Origin: Candidatus Anammoxibacter sp.
GTDB taxonomy: Bacteria; Planctomycetota; Brocadiia; Brocadiales; Anammoxibacteraceae
Direction of reading: 5' to 3'
Assembly (NCBI GenBank): GCA_021777105.1
Contig: JAIQZQ010000042.1
Location: 1-64,000 of the forward strand
DNA: 64,000 nt
Positions within the stretch are counted from its first letter, which is position 1, and each line of letters opens with the position of its first letter. The notes under the pieces are model-generated. The model saw only the letters and a program-made list of their open reading frames with translations, was not told the DNA's origin and did no database searches. Shown here in pieces: positions 53,641 through 62,751 of the stretch. Both the position numbers and the translations under genes were made by a program.

Positions 53641-55617
53641 ATGGACAATCCAAAAGATATATTTTCATATACGAAAGACAATTCAACCGCCCCTGCTTCA
53701 GCGCTGCCGATGACCAATAAAGAGATGAAGAACCTTGGCCGGACGAGCTGCGACATTATAATTGTTACCGGCGACGCTTATGTGGATCATCCAAGTTTCA
53801 GCGCCGCTGTAATCGGGCGGACGCTTGAGGCGCAGGGTTTTAGCGTGGGCATAATCGCGCAACCCGGTTGGCAAAACAAAGATGATTTTATGAAATTAGG
53901 CAGACCAAACCTGATGTTCGGCATAACATCGGGCAACATGGACTCTATGGTAAACCACTACACCGCCGACTTGCGTATACGATCAAACGACGCGTATTCT
54001 CCGGAGGGTAAACCCGGCAAAAGGCCGGACAGAGCGGTATTAGCTTACGCTCAACGCTGCCGTGAGGCGTATCAAGGAGTCCCCATAATTATTGGAGGCA
54101 TCGAAGCAAGCCTGCGCAGATCCGTTCATTATGATTACTGGTCGGACAAGATCAGGAAGTCAATACTGCTTGATTCAAAAGCCGATCTGCTGATATACGG
54201 CAACGGCGAACGGCAAATTGTTGAAATAGCGCATCGTCTGAAAGCGAATGAACCTATCCGGCAAATAACGGATGTTCGCGGCACGGTTGTCCCGTTATTT
54301 GAATCAAACAATAAACGCAAAGATGAATCTTTATCTGAAACAGGCGGTCACTCTATGCCGAAACAGGCTATAGACGATATTGAAAAAAATGCAGCCGCAT
54401 CAATTGCGCGGCTGCCTTCATATAATGATATCATTGACGCCCCTGAACAATTGGCAAAAGCAACGCGCATTATATACTCCAAATTCAGCTCCGGCAATAG
54501 AGACGCTCTGGTTCAATGCAACGGGCACAGGGATATATTGATCAACCCGCCCGCAATTCCGCTGACCACAAGCGAGCTTGACAAGGTTTATGAGCTGCCG
54601 TATTCGCGCGCGCCGCATCCATATTACGGCAAAAAAGAGATTCCCGCTTTCAATATGATAAAGTTCTCCATTACTATCATGCGAGGCTGCTTTGGCGGGT
54701 GCGCATTTTGCGCAATTGCCGCGCATGAAGGCAAAACAATACAGAACAGGTCGGAAGGCTCTATTGTAAAAGAGATAGCCTCAATGCAAAACAGAACCGC
54801 CGGTTTTACAGGCGTAATATCCGACCTTGGCGGCCCTACCGCAAACATGTACCGGTTGCGATGCGCAAATAAAGGCAAGGGGGCCGCATGCGCAAAACCA
54901 TCCTGCGTATATCCAACAATCTGCAAGAATCTGGACACAGACCATTCAAAACTTATAAATTTATACCGCAGGGTTAGAAAACTGCCGGGCATTAAAAAAG
55001 CGCTTATCGGGTCCGGCGTAAGATACGACCTTGCTCTGAAATCGCCGGAATATGTTAAAGAGCTGGCAACGCATCACGTTGGAGGCTATCTGAAAATAGC
55101 TCCCGAACACACTGAAAAAACGCCTCTTAGCGTAATGATGAAACCTGATATGGCATGTTACAACCAATTCGCTGAAATGTTTGACCAATATTCAAAACAG
55201 GCGGGCAAAAAGCAGTACCTCATCCCATATTTTATAGCCGCTCACCCGGGAACAACAACGGAAGATATGCTAAACCTGGCTTTGTGGCTTAAGAAAAACA
55301 ACTACAAACTTGAACAGGTGCAAACGTTTCTGCCTTCGCCAATGACCATATCAACGGCCATATACTACTCAGGCAAAAACCCATTGAACGAAACTGCAAA
55401 TAATGGTAAAAGTATACCTGTGCCGCGCGGGTTGAAAATAAGGCGGTTGCATAAAGCGTTCCTGCTTTACCATGCGCCTGAAAACCGGCGTTTGCTGCAA
55501 ACGGCATTAAAAGAGATGGGACGTGAAGACCTAATCGGCGACTCGCCGAAATGCCTTATACCGGCAAGTCGAGGCTCGCAAGGCGCAAGACGCAGAACGC
55601 AGAGAGTAAAGCGTTAA
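53641..55617 (+). CDS. YgiQ-family radical SAM protein
   Basis: 658 residues. N-terminal B12-binding-like region ([40 protein letters not shown]), then a radical SAM core with the [4Fe-4S] site [15 protein letters not shown] (CxxxCxxC) at about residue 347, and the C-terminal AdoMet domain ([38 protein letters not shown]). This is the conserved UPF0313/YgiQ family, whose reaction is not established. The last 18 or so residues ([17 protein letters not shown]) are read from a heptanucleotide array, so the natural C-terminus has been extended or replaced. No partner gene. Confidence 0.92.
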   Translation: MDNPKDIFSYTKDNSTAPASALPMTNKEMKNLGRTSCDIIIVTGDAYVDHPSFSAAVIGRTLEAQGFSVGIIAQPGWQNKDDFMKLGRPNLMFGITSGNMDSMVNHYTADLRIRSNDAYSPEGKPGKRPDRAVLAYAQRCREAYQGVPIIIGGIEASLRRSVHYDYWSDKIRKSILLDSKADLLIYGNGERQIVEIAHRLKANEPIRQITDVRGTVVPLFESNNKRKDESLSETGGHSMPKQAIDDIEKNAAASIARLPSYNDIIDAPEQLAKATRIIYSKFSSGNRDALVQCNGHRDILINPPAIPLTTSELDKVYELPYSRAPHPYYGKKEIPAFNMIKFSITIMRGCFGGCAFCAIAAHEGKTIQNRSEGSIVKEIASMQNRTAGFTGVISDLGGPTANMYRLRCANKGKGAACAKPSCVYPTICKNLDTDHSKLINLYRRVRKLPGIKKALIGSGVRYDLALKSPEYVKELATHHVGGYLKIAPEHTEKTPLSVMMKPDMACYNQFAEMFDQYSKQAGKKQYLIPYFIAAHPGTTTEDMLNLALWLKKNNYKLEQVQTFLPSPMTISTAIYYSGKNPLNETANNGKSIPVPRGLKIRRLHKAFLLYHAPENRRLLQTALKEMGREDLIGDSPKCLIPASRGSQGARRRTQRVKR

Positions 55618-55671
55618 TCGCAGAGAGCAAAAACACGAGCAGGGATATTGGGTACTGGGTACTGGATGCCC
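55580..55671. repeat. Heptanucleotide arrays at the end of the YgiQ gene
   Basis: AAGGCGC, AAGACGC, AGAACGC, AGAGAGT, AAAGCGT, TAATCGC, AGAGAGC at 55580-55628, and GGTACTG, GGTACTG, GATGCCC at 55651-55671. The first array overlaps the coding end. Confidence 0.8.
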
Positions 55672-55815
55672 AGGGTGGAGCTTCGCTGACCATGGGCTAT
55701 AATATTTTAAGCCATTCAGGCTATTTTGGTAATTTATATTTTTACCAACTGGACGCTGGATGGAAGCGCGGTTGCCTGCGCCACTATTTATAACAATTTA
55801 ATATAGGCGTTAATT

Positions 55816-56736
55816 ATGACTGAAAAAAATGAGATTGGAATTGTCGGGCTTGGGCGAATGGGATTTCGCATTGGTCAAAGGCTAAACGACAAAGGTTACA
55901 AAGTTACGGGATATGATATTATTAAAGATAACAGGGCTTCATTTAAACAGGAAGGTATGTCCACGGTAGATTCAATCGCCGCGCTTTGCCATAACCTGGG
56001 CAAAGAGAAAACCGTATTAATATTTGTGCCGGCGGGAGGCCCGGTAGACGAAGTTATTAAAGGTTTGACGCCGTTTCTGGAAAAAGGGGACACTGTTTTA
56101 GACTGCGGCAACTCATACTATGCTGACGCAATAACACGGTCAAAACTTTTGTTAATATCGGGCGTGTCGTTTCTGGATGTAGGCGTAAGCGGCGGTGTAA
56201 GCGGAGCCAGAAACGGGGCTTGTTTGACTATAGGCGGCAGCCATGAAACCTTTAAAAGGCTTGAAGGCATTTTCAATGATATTTCAACTGAAAATGGATA
56301 TCTTTATGCAGGGCCGTCAGGCTGGGGCCATATGATCAAGACGGTTCATAACGGAATTGAATATGGATTTCTGCAAGCTATCGGCGAGGGGCTGGAACTA
56401 CTAAACGTAATTGCCGGCAAGGATAAGGTAGAGATTGATTTGTCAAAAGTGTGCGATGTGTGGAACAACGGCAGCATTATAGAATCAAGGCTAATGAAAG
56501 ACGCAATCAAAGCCGTCTCGCGGGTAAAAAATGATAAAACAATTTCAGGCACAATCGGAGGGGGCGAAACCGGCTTATGGGCGCAAAAAATAGCCAGAGA
56601 ATATAAAGTAGCAACCCCGGCGCTTAACGGAGCGCTGGAATCAAGGCTAACTTCAAGGACCAAACCAAGTTTTACAGGCAAAATAATAGCCGCTATTAGA
56701 AACGTGTTTGGCGAGCATGAGGTTTTTAATAAATAA
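55816..56736 (+). CDS. gnd: 6-phosphogluconate dehydrogenase, short (decarboxylating) type
   Basis: 306 residues, the short form of 6PGDH (about 300 instead of 470). Dinucleotide site IGIVGLGRMGFRIGQRLNDK, then FVPAGGPVDEVI, the substrate segment DCGNSYYADAITRSKLL, VSGGVSGARNGACLTIGG, and the catalytic Lys/Asn region GWGHMIKTVHNGIEYGFLQA. It oxidises 6-phosphogluconate to ribulose 5-phosphate with NAD or NADP. The ribosome site is weak (TAGGCGT). It stands between YgiQ and a convergent gene, and no other pentose-phosphate gene is nearby. Confidence 0.92.
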   Translation: MTEKNEIGIVGLGRMGFRIGQRLNDKGYKVTGYDIIKDNRASFKQEGMSTVDSIAALCHNLGKEKTVLIFVPAGGPVDEVIKGLTPFLEKGDTVLDCGNSYYADAITRSKLLLISGVSFLDVGVSGGVSGARNGACLTIGGSHETFKRLEGIFNDISTENGYLYAGPSGWGHMIKTVHNGIEYGFLQAIGEGLELLNVIAGKDKVEIDLSKVCDVWNNGSIIESRLMKDAIKAVSRVKNDKTISGTIGGGETGLWAQKIAREYKVATPALNGALESRLTSRTKPSFTGKIIAAIRNVFGEHEVFNK

Positions 56737-56756
56737 GGGAGACGTTTTTTTTAACG

Positions 56757-56862
56757 GGTAGGGACGACTTTAGTCGCCCATTTTAAAGATTCATTTTAAA
56801 AACAATGACGATTAATTGGTATGCGGTTGAATGCAACGGGAGGCTAAAGCCGTCCCCTACCC
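56757..56862. repeat. Inverted pair of GGGTAGGGACGACTTTAGTC repeats
   Basis: GGGTAGGGACGACTTTAGTC at 56757 is inverted, with a few changes, at 56838-56862. Relatives lie at 29042-29068 and 51718-51745. Here it sits between convergent genes, a place suited to a shared terminator. Confidence 0.7.
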
Positions 56863-56891
56863 ACCTTTTTTCTTTTGCCTTATTTTCCCAC

Positions 56892-59546
56892 TCACGACCG
56901 CAGCATAAATACCGTTATATAAAACATGCAAAATACTGCGTTGGCAACATACACCGGCGCGCAATCAGAGGCGGAGTTTTTATGAGCGACTTTTTCCACC
57001 ACCCGCCTTCCAAAAAATCCGGACGCTATAGCCCCTGTTACAACCGCGGCTATTTGCGCGCATTTAACAACAGCGGTTGACGTTTGGTGATGCAGGATAT
57101 CAATATCATATCCTCCCAGCTGAAGATTTACTATGGGCACGATATTCCCAAATCCGTTAATAAATGTAATAATCTGATTTGCGATTTCTCCGGCGAACGC
57201 CAACGGCACAAATGAACACGCAAACCAGACAAACCGCTCAGAGAAAGGGTCTTCAGGCCGCGATTTTATAAAATTAACCGCAAACCACATAAGCCCCAGG
57301 CATAAAATATAAAAAAACACATAAAAAAGCATGTAATGAACAATTTCGCTTTTAATCCCAAAAGTTACCTGATGATAAAGGGATAATTTCGCAAAATTCA
57401 TGGATAACGCCCCGGCCATAAGCACAATCACAAAAAATGCGATAGCCAGATTCGCGCCTTTTCTGTATGTCTCAAATCCCGAGCTTCTAAACAACTCGGC
57501 GGCCGGCGGCCTGATGTTTAGACGGATGGATTTATGTTTACAGTTTTTAATGCATTGCCCGCAAACAATGCAGTTTTCATTAGTGTACATGTTAAAGACG
57601 CCGAGCTGCATTGGGCACCCTTTTTTGCCTTCCGCGCCTTTGTAACACGCCGGCTCCCTGCATTCAGAGTTGCAAACTCCGGCGTTTGCCCTTATCTCGA
57701 ATATTGAAAGCTTTGAATATACTCCGTTCATCCGGCCAAGGGGGCACAAATACCTGCACCAAACCGCCCTGTCAAACAGCATGCTGAAAACAGCGGCAAA
57801 ACCAAATATCGAGAGGAAAAGAACCGCCGTTATTATTGGCCTGTTCGGCATATCAATTATATGCTCAATGCTTATAATCAACGCAAAACCAAACACGGCG
57901 ATATACGGCCCTTTTTTCTTTATAAAATCCGGCAAACGAAGGTTTAGATGTATCTTCTCCTGAATCTTTTCAGCTATTGAGCGCATGGGGCACAAACCGC
58001 AAAACAGGCGCGACGCAAACACAGCCCCCAGCAACATTAAAGGCCAGCTAAACGCCCACACCAGCCAGACGGTTGTTTTGTCCACCCCGTTATAGCCAAA
58101 CAACAATAACAAAATAACAACAACGAAAAAACCGGCAATAATCTTCCTGAAAAAGTTCGGAAATATTCCGCCTTCCATAAACTTTCTAAACGGCTCAAAT
58201 TTTAACAGATTAAAGCCGAACCGCTTTTCGACGGCTATAGGCCCTATAAACACATGCGACGGATTAAGCTCCTCGCCTTCGGCCACGCTCACAGCCCTGC
58301 GTATAACGCCCTTTAACTGATCAATATTATTTGGCCACTCATACGCAAGCAGCAAATTCATGGCCTCTTTTGTAATTTTTAACCCTGATTTCCCCTCAAC
58401 TTTGCAAAACTTCTCTATAAAATGGTCAACAAGGTCGTGAATATCACGTTGGCGGTCTCTAAGCGGAACCAACAAAATTGATTGGCGCGAAAGCAGCTTG
58501 AACAGCTCCCTGTCAAACTTCCCCTCATTTACAAGTTGATCAATGTTTGTTTCGCAGGTAAAGATTAATTTAACGTCCGACTTTATCTCCTCATCGCTTC
58601 CAATGCGTTTGTAAATCCCGGTCTTAAGGTAACTCAACAACTTGTTCTGAGCCTCAAGGGTAAGTTTTTCAACATTATCAATAACTATCGTGCCCGCTTC
58701 AGCAACCTCTATATAGCCCAGCCTTCTTGTCTTGGCAAAAGGCAACGAACCCTTTAAATGGCCGAAAAGCGTGCTCACCTGCGACAAGCCAAGCAATATC
58801 TCATTAGTTTTGTCGCTCTCATGGCTGCTGGTCGTCTTTATCTGCAAAATTGAGGCGCAATCAACAGTTAAATATCTCTCATGTCGGCGCTTGCTGTTTT
58901 GAAAAATATATTGAGCGCGCGCAATCTTGCCTGTGCCCTTCTCGCCAATCAACAACACAGGCAGGTTGTTTTCAGAAGCCTTTAATGAAAAATCCTTAAG
59001 TTCCTGAATATGTTTGGACTTGCCCACAAGGGCAATAGGCTCGCGCGATCCTTTCTCAACCCAGAACTGTTTTAACTCATGCTCCTTGCTTGACTGCTCA
59101 ATAGCCCTCTGGTTATCCGTCTTTAAACGATGCCCCAATATGTTTATAAAACTTCTGGACAACGACGGATCGCCATCCATAATCTCGTCAAAATCGTTCT
59201 TTGTAATGACAATGAGTTTCGATTCCTTTACTGTTTTTGACGACGCGGCCCTTGGCTTGCCTGTTATAAAACCTATCCCCCCAAAACTATCCATGGGATA
59301 GAGCTGCAAAAGGGAAACTTCCACGCCCTCTTCATTGGTTACAAATATCTTCACCTCGCCGGATAGAATAATGTAAAACGCATCCCCCATCTCGTTCTCT
59401 CTAAACACAACCTTCCCGGCAGGCGCCTCCGTTAGGTTCACAATTGACGCCACCTTTTTGAGATGTTCAGTATCCAGCAAGGAAAACTCAGGAACCTTCT
59501 TAAGGATTGATATGTAATCTATATCATCATTCATGTTATCGCTCAT
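56892..59546 (-). CDS. cNMP-binding / degenerate AAA+ / membrane polyferredoxin fusion protein
   Basis: 884 residues. (1) cNMP-binding domain 15-140 (GDAFYIILSGEVKIFVTNEE, GGIGFITGKPRAASS). (2) sigma54-activator-like AAA+ domain about 170-430, damaged: Walker A GEKGTGKI (201-208, Ile instead of Thr/Ser/Glu), the sigma54 loop is KGSLPFA instead of GAFTGA (265-271), Walker B ends VIDNVEKL (Asn291 instead of Glu), and no helix-turn-helix follows. (3) From 465, a NapH/NosR-like membrane part with CGLCP (516-520) and CRYLCP (597-602) loops, iron-sulfur sites C625/C629/C634/C644 and CIVCGQCIKNC (659-669), and four more C-terminal helices. Unlikely to activate transcription; a redox-linked membrane sensor or electron carrier is more plausible (inference). 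Confidence 0.88.
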   Translation of the reverse strand: MSDNMNDDIDYISILKKVPEFSLLDTEHLKKVASIVNLTEAPAGKVVFRENEMGDAFYIILSGEVKIFVTNEEGVEVSLLQLYPMDSFGGIGFITGKPRAASSKTVKESKLIVITKNDFDEIMDGDPSLSRSFINILGHRLKTDNQRAIEQSSKEHELKQFWVEKGSREPIALVGKSKHIQELKDFSLKASENNLPVLLIGEKGTGKIARAQYIFQNSKRRHERYLTVDCASILQIKTTSSHESDKTNEILLGLSQVSTLFGHLKGSLPFAKTRRLGYIEVAEAGTIVIDNVEKLTLEAQNKLLSYLKTGIYKRIGSDEEIKSDVKLIFTCETNIDQLVNEGKFDRELFKLLSRQSILLVPLRDRQRDIHDLVDHFIEKFCKVEGKSGLKITKEAMNLLLAYEWPNNIDQLKGVIRRAVSVAEGEELNPSHVFIGPIAVEKRFGFNLLKFEPFRKFMEGGIFPNFFRKIIAGFFVVVILLLLFGYNGVDKTTVWLVWAFSWPLMLLGAVFASRLFCGLCPMRSIAEKIQEKIHLNLRLPDFIKKKGPYIAVFGFALIISIEHIIDMPNRPIITAVLFLSIFGFAAVFSMLFDRAVWCRYLCPLGRMNGVYSKLSIFEIRANAGVCNSECREPACYKGAEGKKGCPMQLGVFNMYTNENCIVCGQCIKNCKHKSIRLNIRPPAAELFRSSGFETYRKGANLAIAFFVIVLMAGALSMNFAKLSLYHQVTFGIKSEIVHYMLFYVFFYILCLGLMWFAVNFIKSRPEDPFSERFVWFACSFVPLAFAGEIANQIITFINGFGNIVPIVNLQLGGYDIDILHHQTSTAVVKCAQIAAVVTGAIASGFFGRRVVEKVAHKNSASDCAPVYVANAVFCMFYITVFMLRS

Positions 59547-60120
59547 GTCTTATATTGAGAATTGAACAACAATTAATAATATCCACAAAATTTATTAAGA
59601 CGCTATTATAGCTCACTGAAGGCCAAAAACAAACAGGAAGCATAAATTTCCTAAATAGAATCTAAAGGCCTGCCCATATCCAATTTAACATCAATTGTTA
59701 TTGACACAAAACTTAAAGTGCGCTAATATTTACCCTCGCAACTTTTTTTATAAAAGATACGGCGCCCGATAGCTTAATAAGCAAAATATGCAAAAAAAAC
59801 CTTTATATTAAATACATATATCAACTTATATTCTTCCCGATTTGCCGCAATCAAATTATCTAAATTTCACCTAAATCCAGCCAAAAACATTTGAAATTTA
59901 ATGATGAATACAAGGCTAAAGCCTTAACTCCAACAGGCGGAGAGTGTTGGAATTTACCCTTTAGGGTTTTATCTCACTGCAATATTTGTTTAAGCAGAAT
60001 TGTCAGTTAACACAATGTGAGAGATAAATTCGCGCAATGAATGTGTAAGAATCTAAGTCCGCCCAGACCAAGTTATTTTTGCGCAGCCCCTTAACATTTT
60101 TTATATATAGGAGAATTAAA
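59547..60120. other. 574-bp AT-rich intergenic stretch
   Basis: No gene. It holds the start regions of the fusion protein (leftward) and the PKD protein (rightward), and a short hairpin ACCCTTTAGGGTTTT at about 59957. AGGAGA at 60109-60114 is the ribosome site of the next gene. Confidence 0.4.
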
Positions 60121-61584
60121 ATTAAGAAACTAATATTAACTATTTCTTTGCTAATTATCTGTAGCTCTTATGCGCAGGCAAGAAATTTTCATAGCACAAT
60201 AATAATTAAAAAAGGACAGAGTATAGGAGATGGAATTAAAAAGGCTCCATCCGGAACAAAAAAGCCGGTAAGGCTAGTTATAGATCCGGAAACATACGAA
60301 GAGGATCTTTCCTTTACAAATAAAAATATTTTATTTGAAAGCGCTGGAAAAGGAGTGGTTAGAATTATTGGCTTAAGCAACATAGATTCAGCAAAATTTG
60401 CGACAAAAGGCTTATACTTTCATAACATAGATCCAAATGAGGAAGTTATTAACGGCAACAACTGTGACTTGCGTTTTGAAAGCACGGTTATTGATTCCAG
60501 TAGCGGAATTGGACTTATTGCTAAGTCATGCTCCCTGAGCGGCAATAACTTGATGGTAAAAGTCACAAAAAACACTCTTCCGTCTATCGGAGTAGTATTG
60601 GATAATCCCGTTAGTATAGGGACTAATTTATCAGGAATAACTTTTGCAAATACTATTATTCCATTTGCGCTTCGAAATACCGCCGAAAATGTGTTTCTGT
60701 CAAAAACAGACAATATATTTATTAATTCCGGAGATGAAGTGGATGACAAAACCCACAAATGGAAACAATACCCACAGCCGGGATTTTTTGATGTTTTTAA
60801 AATGTTCCACCCTAATGACATAGAGCCTGCGGTAGGTTTTAATACAGTAGAATTTAAAAATAAGGATATGAGCATTATAGTAGAACATTTACCTGATTCC
60901 GCAAGTTTAAACGAATTCAATAACGACTCTTTTGATATCATTAATTTTATAACTATAAAAGAGATTGACGGCGCCGATACAGTCTCCAGCATTAAGGGAT
61001 ACGTTTTTAAAGAAGTAAATAAGGAAACGATTATTTTAGGGTTTTGTAACGCTATTTTCACAATAATGTCGCAATGGGATAATGATAACGGCAAAAAAAC
61101 GATTGACTTGATGTTGTCGAGATTTGAAGGTTTCCCATTCGGCGATCAATCCTCAACGACAACTCCCACTTCAACGCCGGAACCAACACCGGAAGAAACA
61201 CCGACTCCAGATCTAACGCCGGAAGAAACTGCCACACCCACTCCCGACCCTGCCGAAGATACGCCGGCGCCAACTCCCACGACAACACCTACAGCTACTC
61301 CGGAGCCTAATATAACGGCAACAGCGACGCCTGAATCTACGCCAACTCTTACTACGTTTTCAGCGGCGCCTATAGAGGGAGCAGCCCCTCTCACTGTAGG
61401 ATTTAGAGATATTTCTACTACTGAAGCAGTAGAACGAGTGTGGGACTTTGGAGATGGGACGATAAGTTCCACTAATTCTCCAAAAATATCGCATGAATAT
61501 AAAAAGCCGGGAACATTTACTGTCTCATTAACAGTAAATGGAGAAATGGTTACCAGAGAGAATCTGGTAACTGTTACAAGATAA
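60121..61584 (+). CDS. Secreted protein: beta-helix-like domain, Thr/Pro linker, PKD domain; apparent ATT start
   Basis: 487 residues if ATT (60121) is the start, six bases after AGGAGA. This yields a textbook signal peptide, KKLILTISLLIICSSYAQA. The only other start, TTG at 60079, has no ribosome site and would place charged residues ahead of the signal. Residues about 25-330 are strand-rich with Asn-ladder turns (INGNNCDLRFESTVIDSS), like a parallel beta-helix. A low-complexity linker (about 350-410) of Thr, Pro and Glu follows, then a PKD domain (about 410-487: FSAAPIEGAAPLTVGF, VWDFGDGT, HEYKKPGTFTVSL). Such proteins act on the cell surface, perhaps with sugars. Function unknown. Confidence 0.72.
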   Translation: MKKLILTISLLIICSSYAQARNFHSTIIIKKGQSIGDGIKKAPSGTKKPVRLVIDPETYEEDLSFTNKNILFESAGKGVVRIIGLSNIDSAKFATKGLYFHNIDPNEEVINGNNCDLRFESTVIDSSSGIGLIAKSCSLSGNNLMVKVTKNTLPSIGVVLDNPVSIGTNLSGITFANTIIPFALRNTAENVFLSKTDNIFINSGDEVDDKTHKWKQYPQPGFFDVFKMFHPNDIEPAVGFNTVEFKNKDMSIIVEHLPDSASLNEFNNDSFDIINFITIKEIDGADTVSSIKGYVFKEVNKETIILGFCNAIFTIMSQWDNDNGKKTIDLMLSRFEGFPFGDQSSTTTPTSTPEPTPEETPTPDLTPEETATPTPDPAEDTPAPTPTTTPTATPEPNITATATPESTPTLTTFSAAPIEGAAPLTVGFRDISTTEAVERVWDFGDGTISSTNSPKISHEYKKPGTFTVSLTVNGEMVTRENLVTVTR

Positions 61585-61850
61585 ATCTAAACGAGTCTAT
61601 AGGTCTTTCAAAAGAGCTGAGCATAAAAGAGCCTAACCCGGATAAACCGGAAGTTGGCAATTTACAATTTGCAGTTGGCAATTAAAAGCTGGAGCAGTCT
61701 TGCAGACTGCTTCAAAACGTTATTGTTTTGCGATTATAGCCAACCTTAAAACTGAACGTATTCATTCTTGAATTTAATGACACATTTAAATATCTTGTCA
61801 AATTTTGTCACAATTTAACTCATAAGATACTAAAAAGATATTTTTTCTGT
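61585..61850. repeat. Repeat-filled gap
   Basis: In order: an inverted CCGG leader word (CCTAACCCGGATAAACCGG, 61632-61650), heptamers GGCAATT, TACAATT, TGCAGTT, GGCAATT (61656-61683), then copy B of the repeat at 24249: AGCTGGAGCAGTCTTGCAGA (61687) and AAATATCTTGTCAAATTTTG (61787), ending near 61836. Confidence 0.8.
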
Positions 61851-62141
61851 CTACCGGATAAGCTGTTTTGTATTTGGTGTGACACCTCTATCCCTAAGCC
61901 AAAAGGTTGATAAAAAGGAGAAGTTTTTTAGAAGGCTCTTTGCAACAGTGTTAAACACTCTTCTTATCGTACTGCTCTGGCTCGATAAGTACAGTAAACG
62001 TGGAGTGTAGTATCGTTGTGGCTGTGGGCGCTTTGGGATAAGAATTGCCGGATATAGAATTTTTAGTATTTCTCCCGGAGCTCCATTTTTATTTATAAAC
62101 CCATTTATAATAACGTTAGTGTCAAGGATAGCTCGGATCAT
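61851..62141 (-). pseudogene. PIN-domain toxin, N-terminal part joined to foreign sequence
   Basis: The first 30 residues (MIRAILDTNVIINGFINKNG, then APGEILKIL) are a typical PIN start with Asp7 of the metal site. From about residue 31 the protein no longer resembles PIN: a Pro/Arg/Ser-rich stretch (YPAILIPKRPQPQRYYTPRL) and an unrelated end. The acidic residues of the PIN core are missing, so the toxin should be dead. The start overlaps the antitoxin stop by four bases (ATGA). What replaced the C-terminal half is unknown; 62030-62055 and 62478-62505 share CTTTGGG..AAGAATTGCCG.AT.T.G, which may be the trace of an insertion. Confidence 0.65.
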
Positions 62142-62368
62142 ACTTTTCTTCTCACTGCATCGATAGCTTCAGTGACTGTCTTGTCCACTTCTTTTTCGGA
62201 AATTTCACCGGTTTCCAACCATACCTCTTCAAGTAATGCCATAAGCTCTTGTTTTTTGGCCCCTATATCATCAATGGTAATCTTTAGTTCTTCATTTTCC
62301 GGGAATTCAACTTTCTCCAATGGTTCTATTACTCTACGCGAAAACCGTGCTCTAATAGTTTTGACCAC
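62138..62368 (-). CDS. Antitoxin of the UPF0165/DUF104 type
   Basis: 76 residues: VKTIRARFSRRVIEPLEKVE then FPENEELKITIDD, an AbrB-like beta start, and a long helical tail (EVWLETGEISEKEVDKTVTE). This small family accompanies PIN toxins in archaea and bacteria. It is followed, with a 4-bp overlap, by the damaged PIN gene. Confidence 0.8.
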   Translation of the reverse strand: MVKTIRARFSRRVIEPLEKVEFPENEELKITIDDIGAKKQELMALLEEVWLETGEISEKEVDKTVTEAIDAVRRKV

Positions 62369-62403
62369 GTCTCCCCCCTCTCTTTAATTGTTGCACTTTA
62401 TAT

Positions 62404-62422
62404 ATTCATATTATATATGAAT
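62404..62422 (-). promoter_or_regulatory. Palindrome overlapping a -10 box before the antitoxin gene
   Basis: ATTCATAT-TAT-ATATGAAT, perfect 8-bp arms, 36 bases upstream of the antitoxin start. On the minus strand it overlaps TATAAT-like words, as expected for an autorepressed toxin-antitoxin operon. Confidence 0.55.
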
Positions 62423-62751
62423 TATATCATATCACGGGCGTTTGTCTATAATGAGCGTTATGGTTCAATAGCCTGGAATCACTTTGGGGCAAGAATTGCC
62501 GAATGTGGCATGACAAAAAAGCGGGAACTGTGGTTGTGTATACCCGCTTACATTAAATAAAGCGTATAGCACGGTAAAAAATAACTGCTCAGAAAGAGAA
62601 GTATGGGGATATTGACCTTTCAAGGCAGAGGAGTATGTAAAGTATTGAAAAATAACCCTTGGATTATATTATGCCAACCGTATTTTTTTATATGGGGGTT
62701 TGGCGCCACAGTGGCGTGCTGTTTACTCTCTATCTGCGGTGGTTAGGTTCA
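62423..62751. other. Gap without a recognisable gene
   Basis: No supportable gene on either strand. It contains CTTTGGGGCAAGAATTGCCG at 62479, similar to a segment inside the damaged PIN gene at 62031. Confidence 0.4.

Noticed and set aside
55551..55793. Plus-strand frame after the YgiQ gene
   Set aside because: Built from heptamer arrays; no ribosome site.
61146..61472. Val/Gly-rich minus-strand frame opposite the PKD protein linker
   Set aside because: It is the antisense of the Thr/Pro/Glu linker, whose low complexity keeps the opposite strand open.
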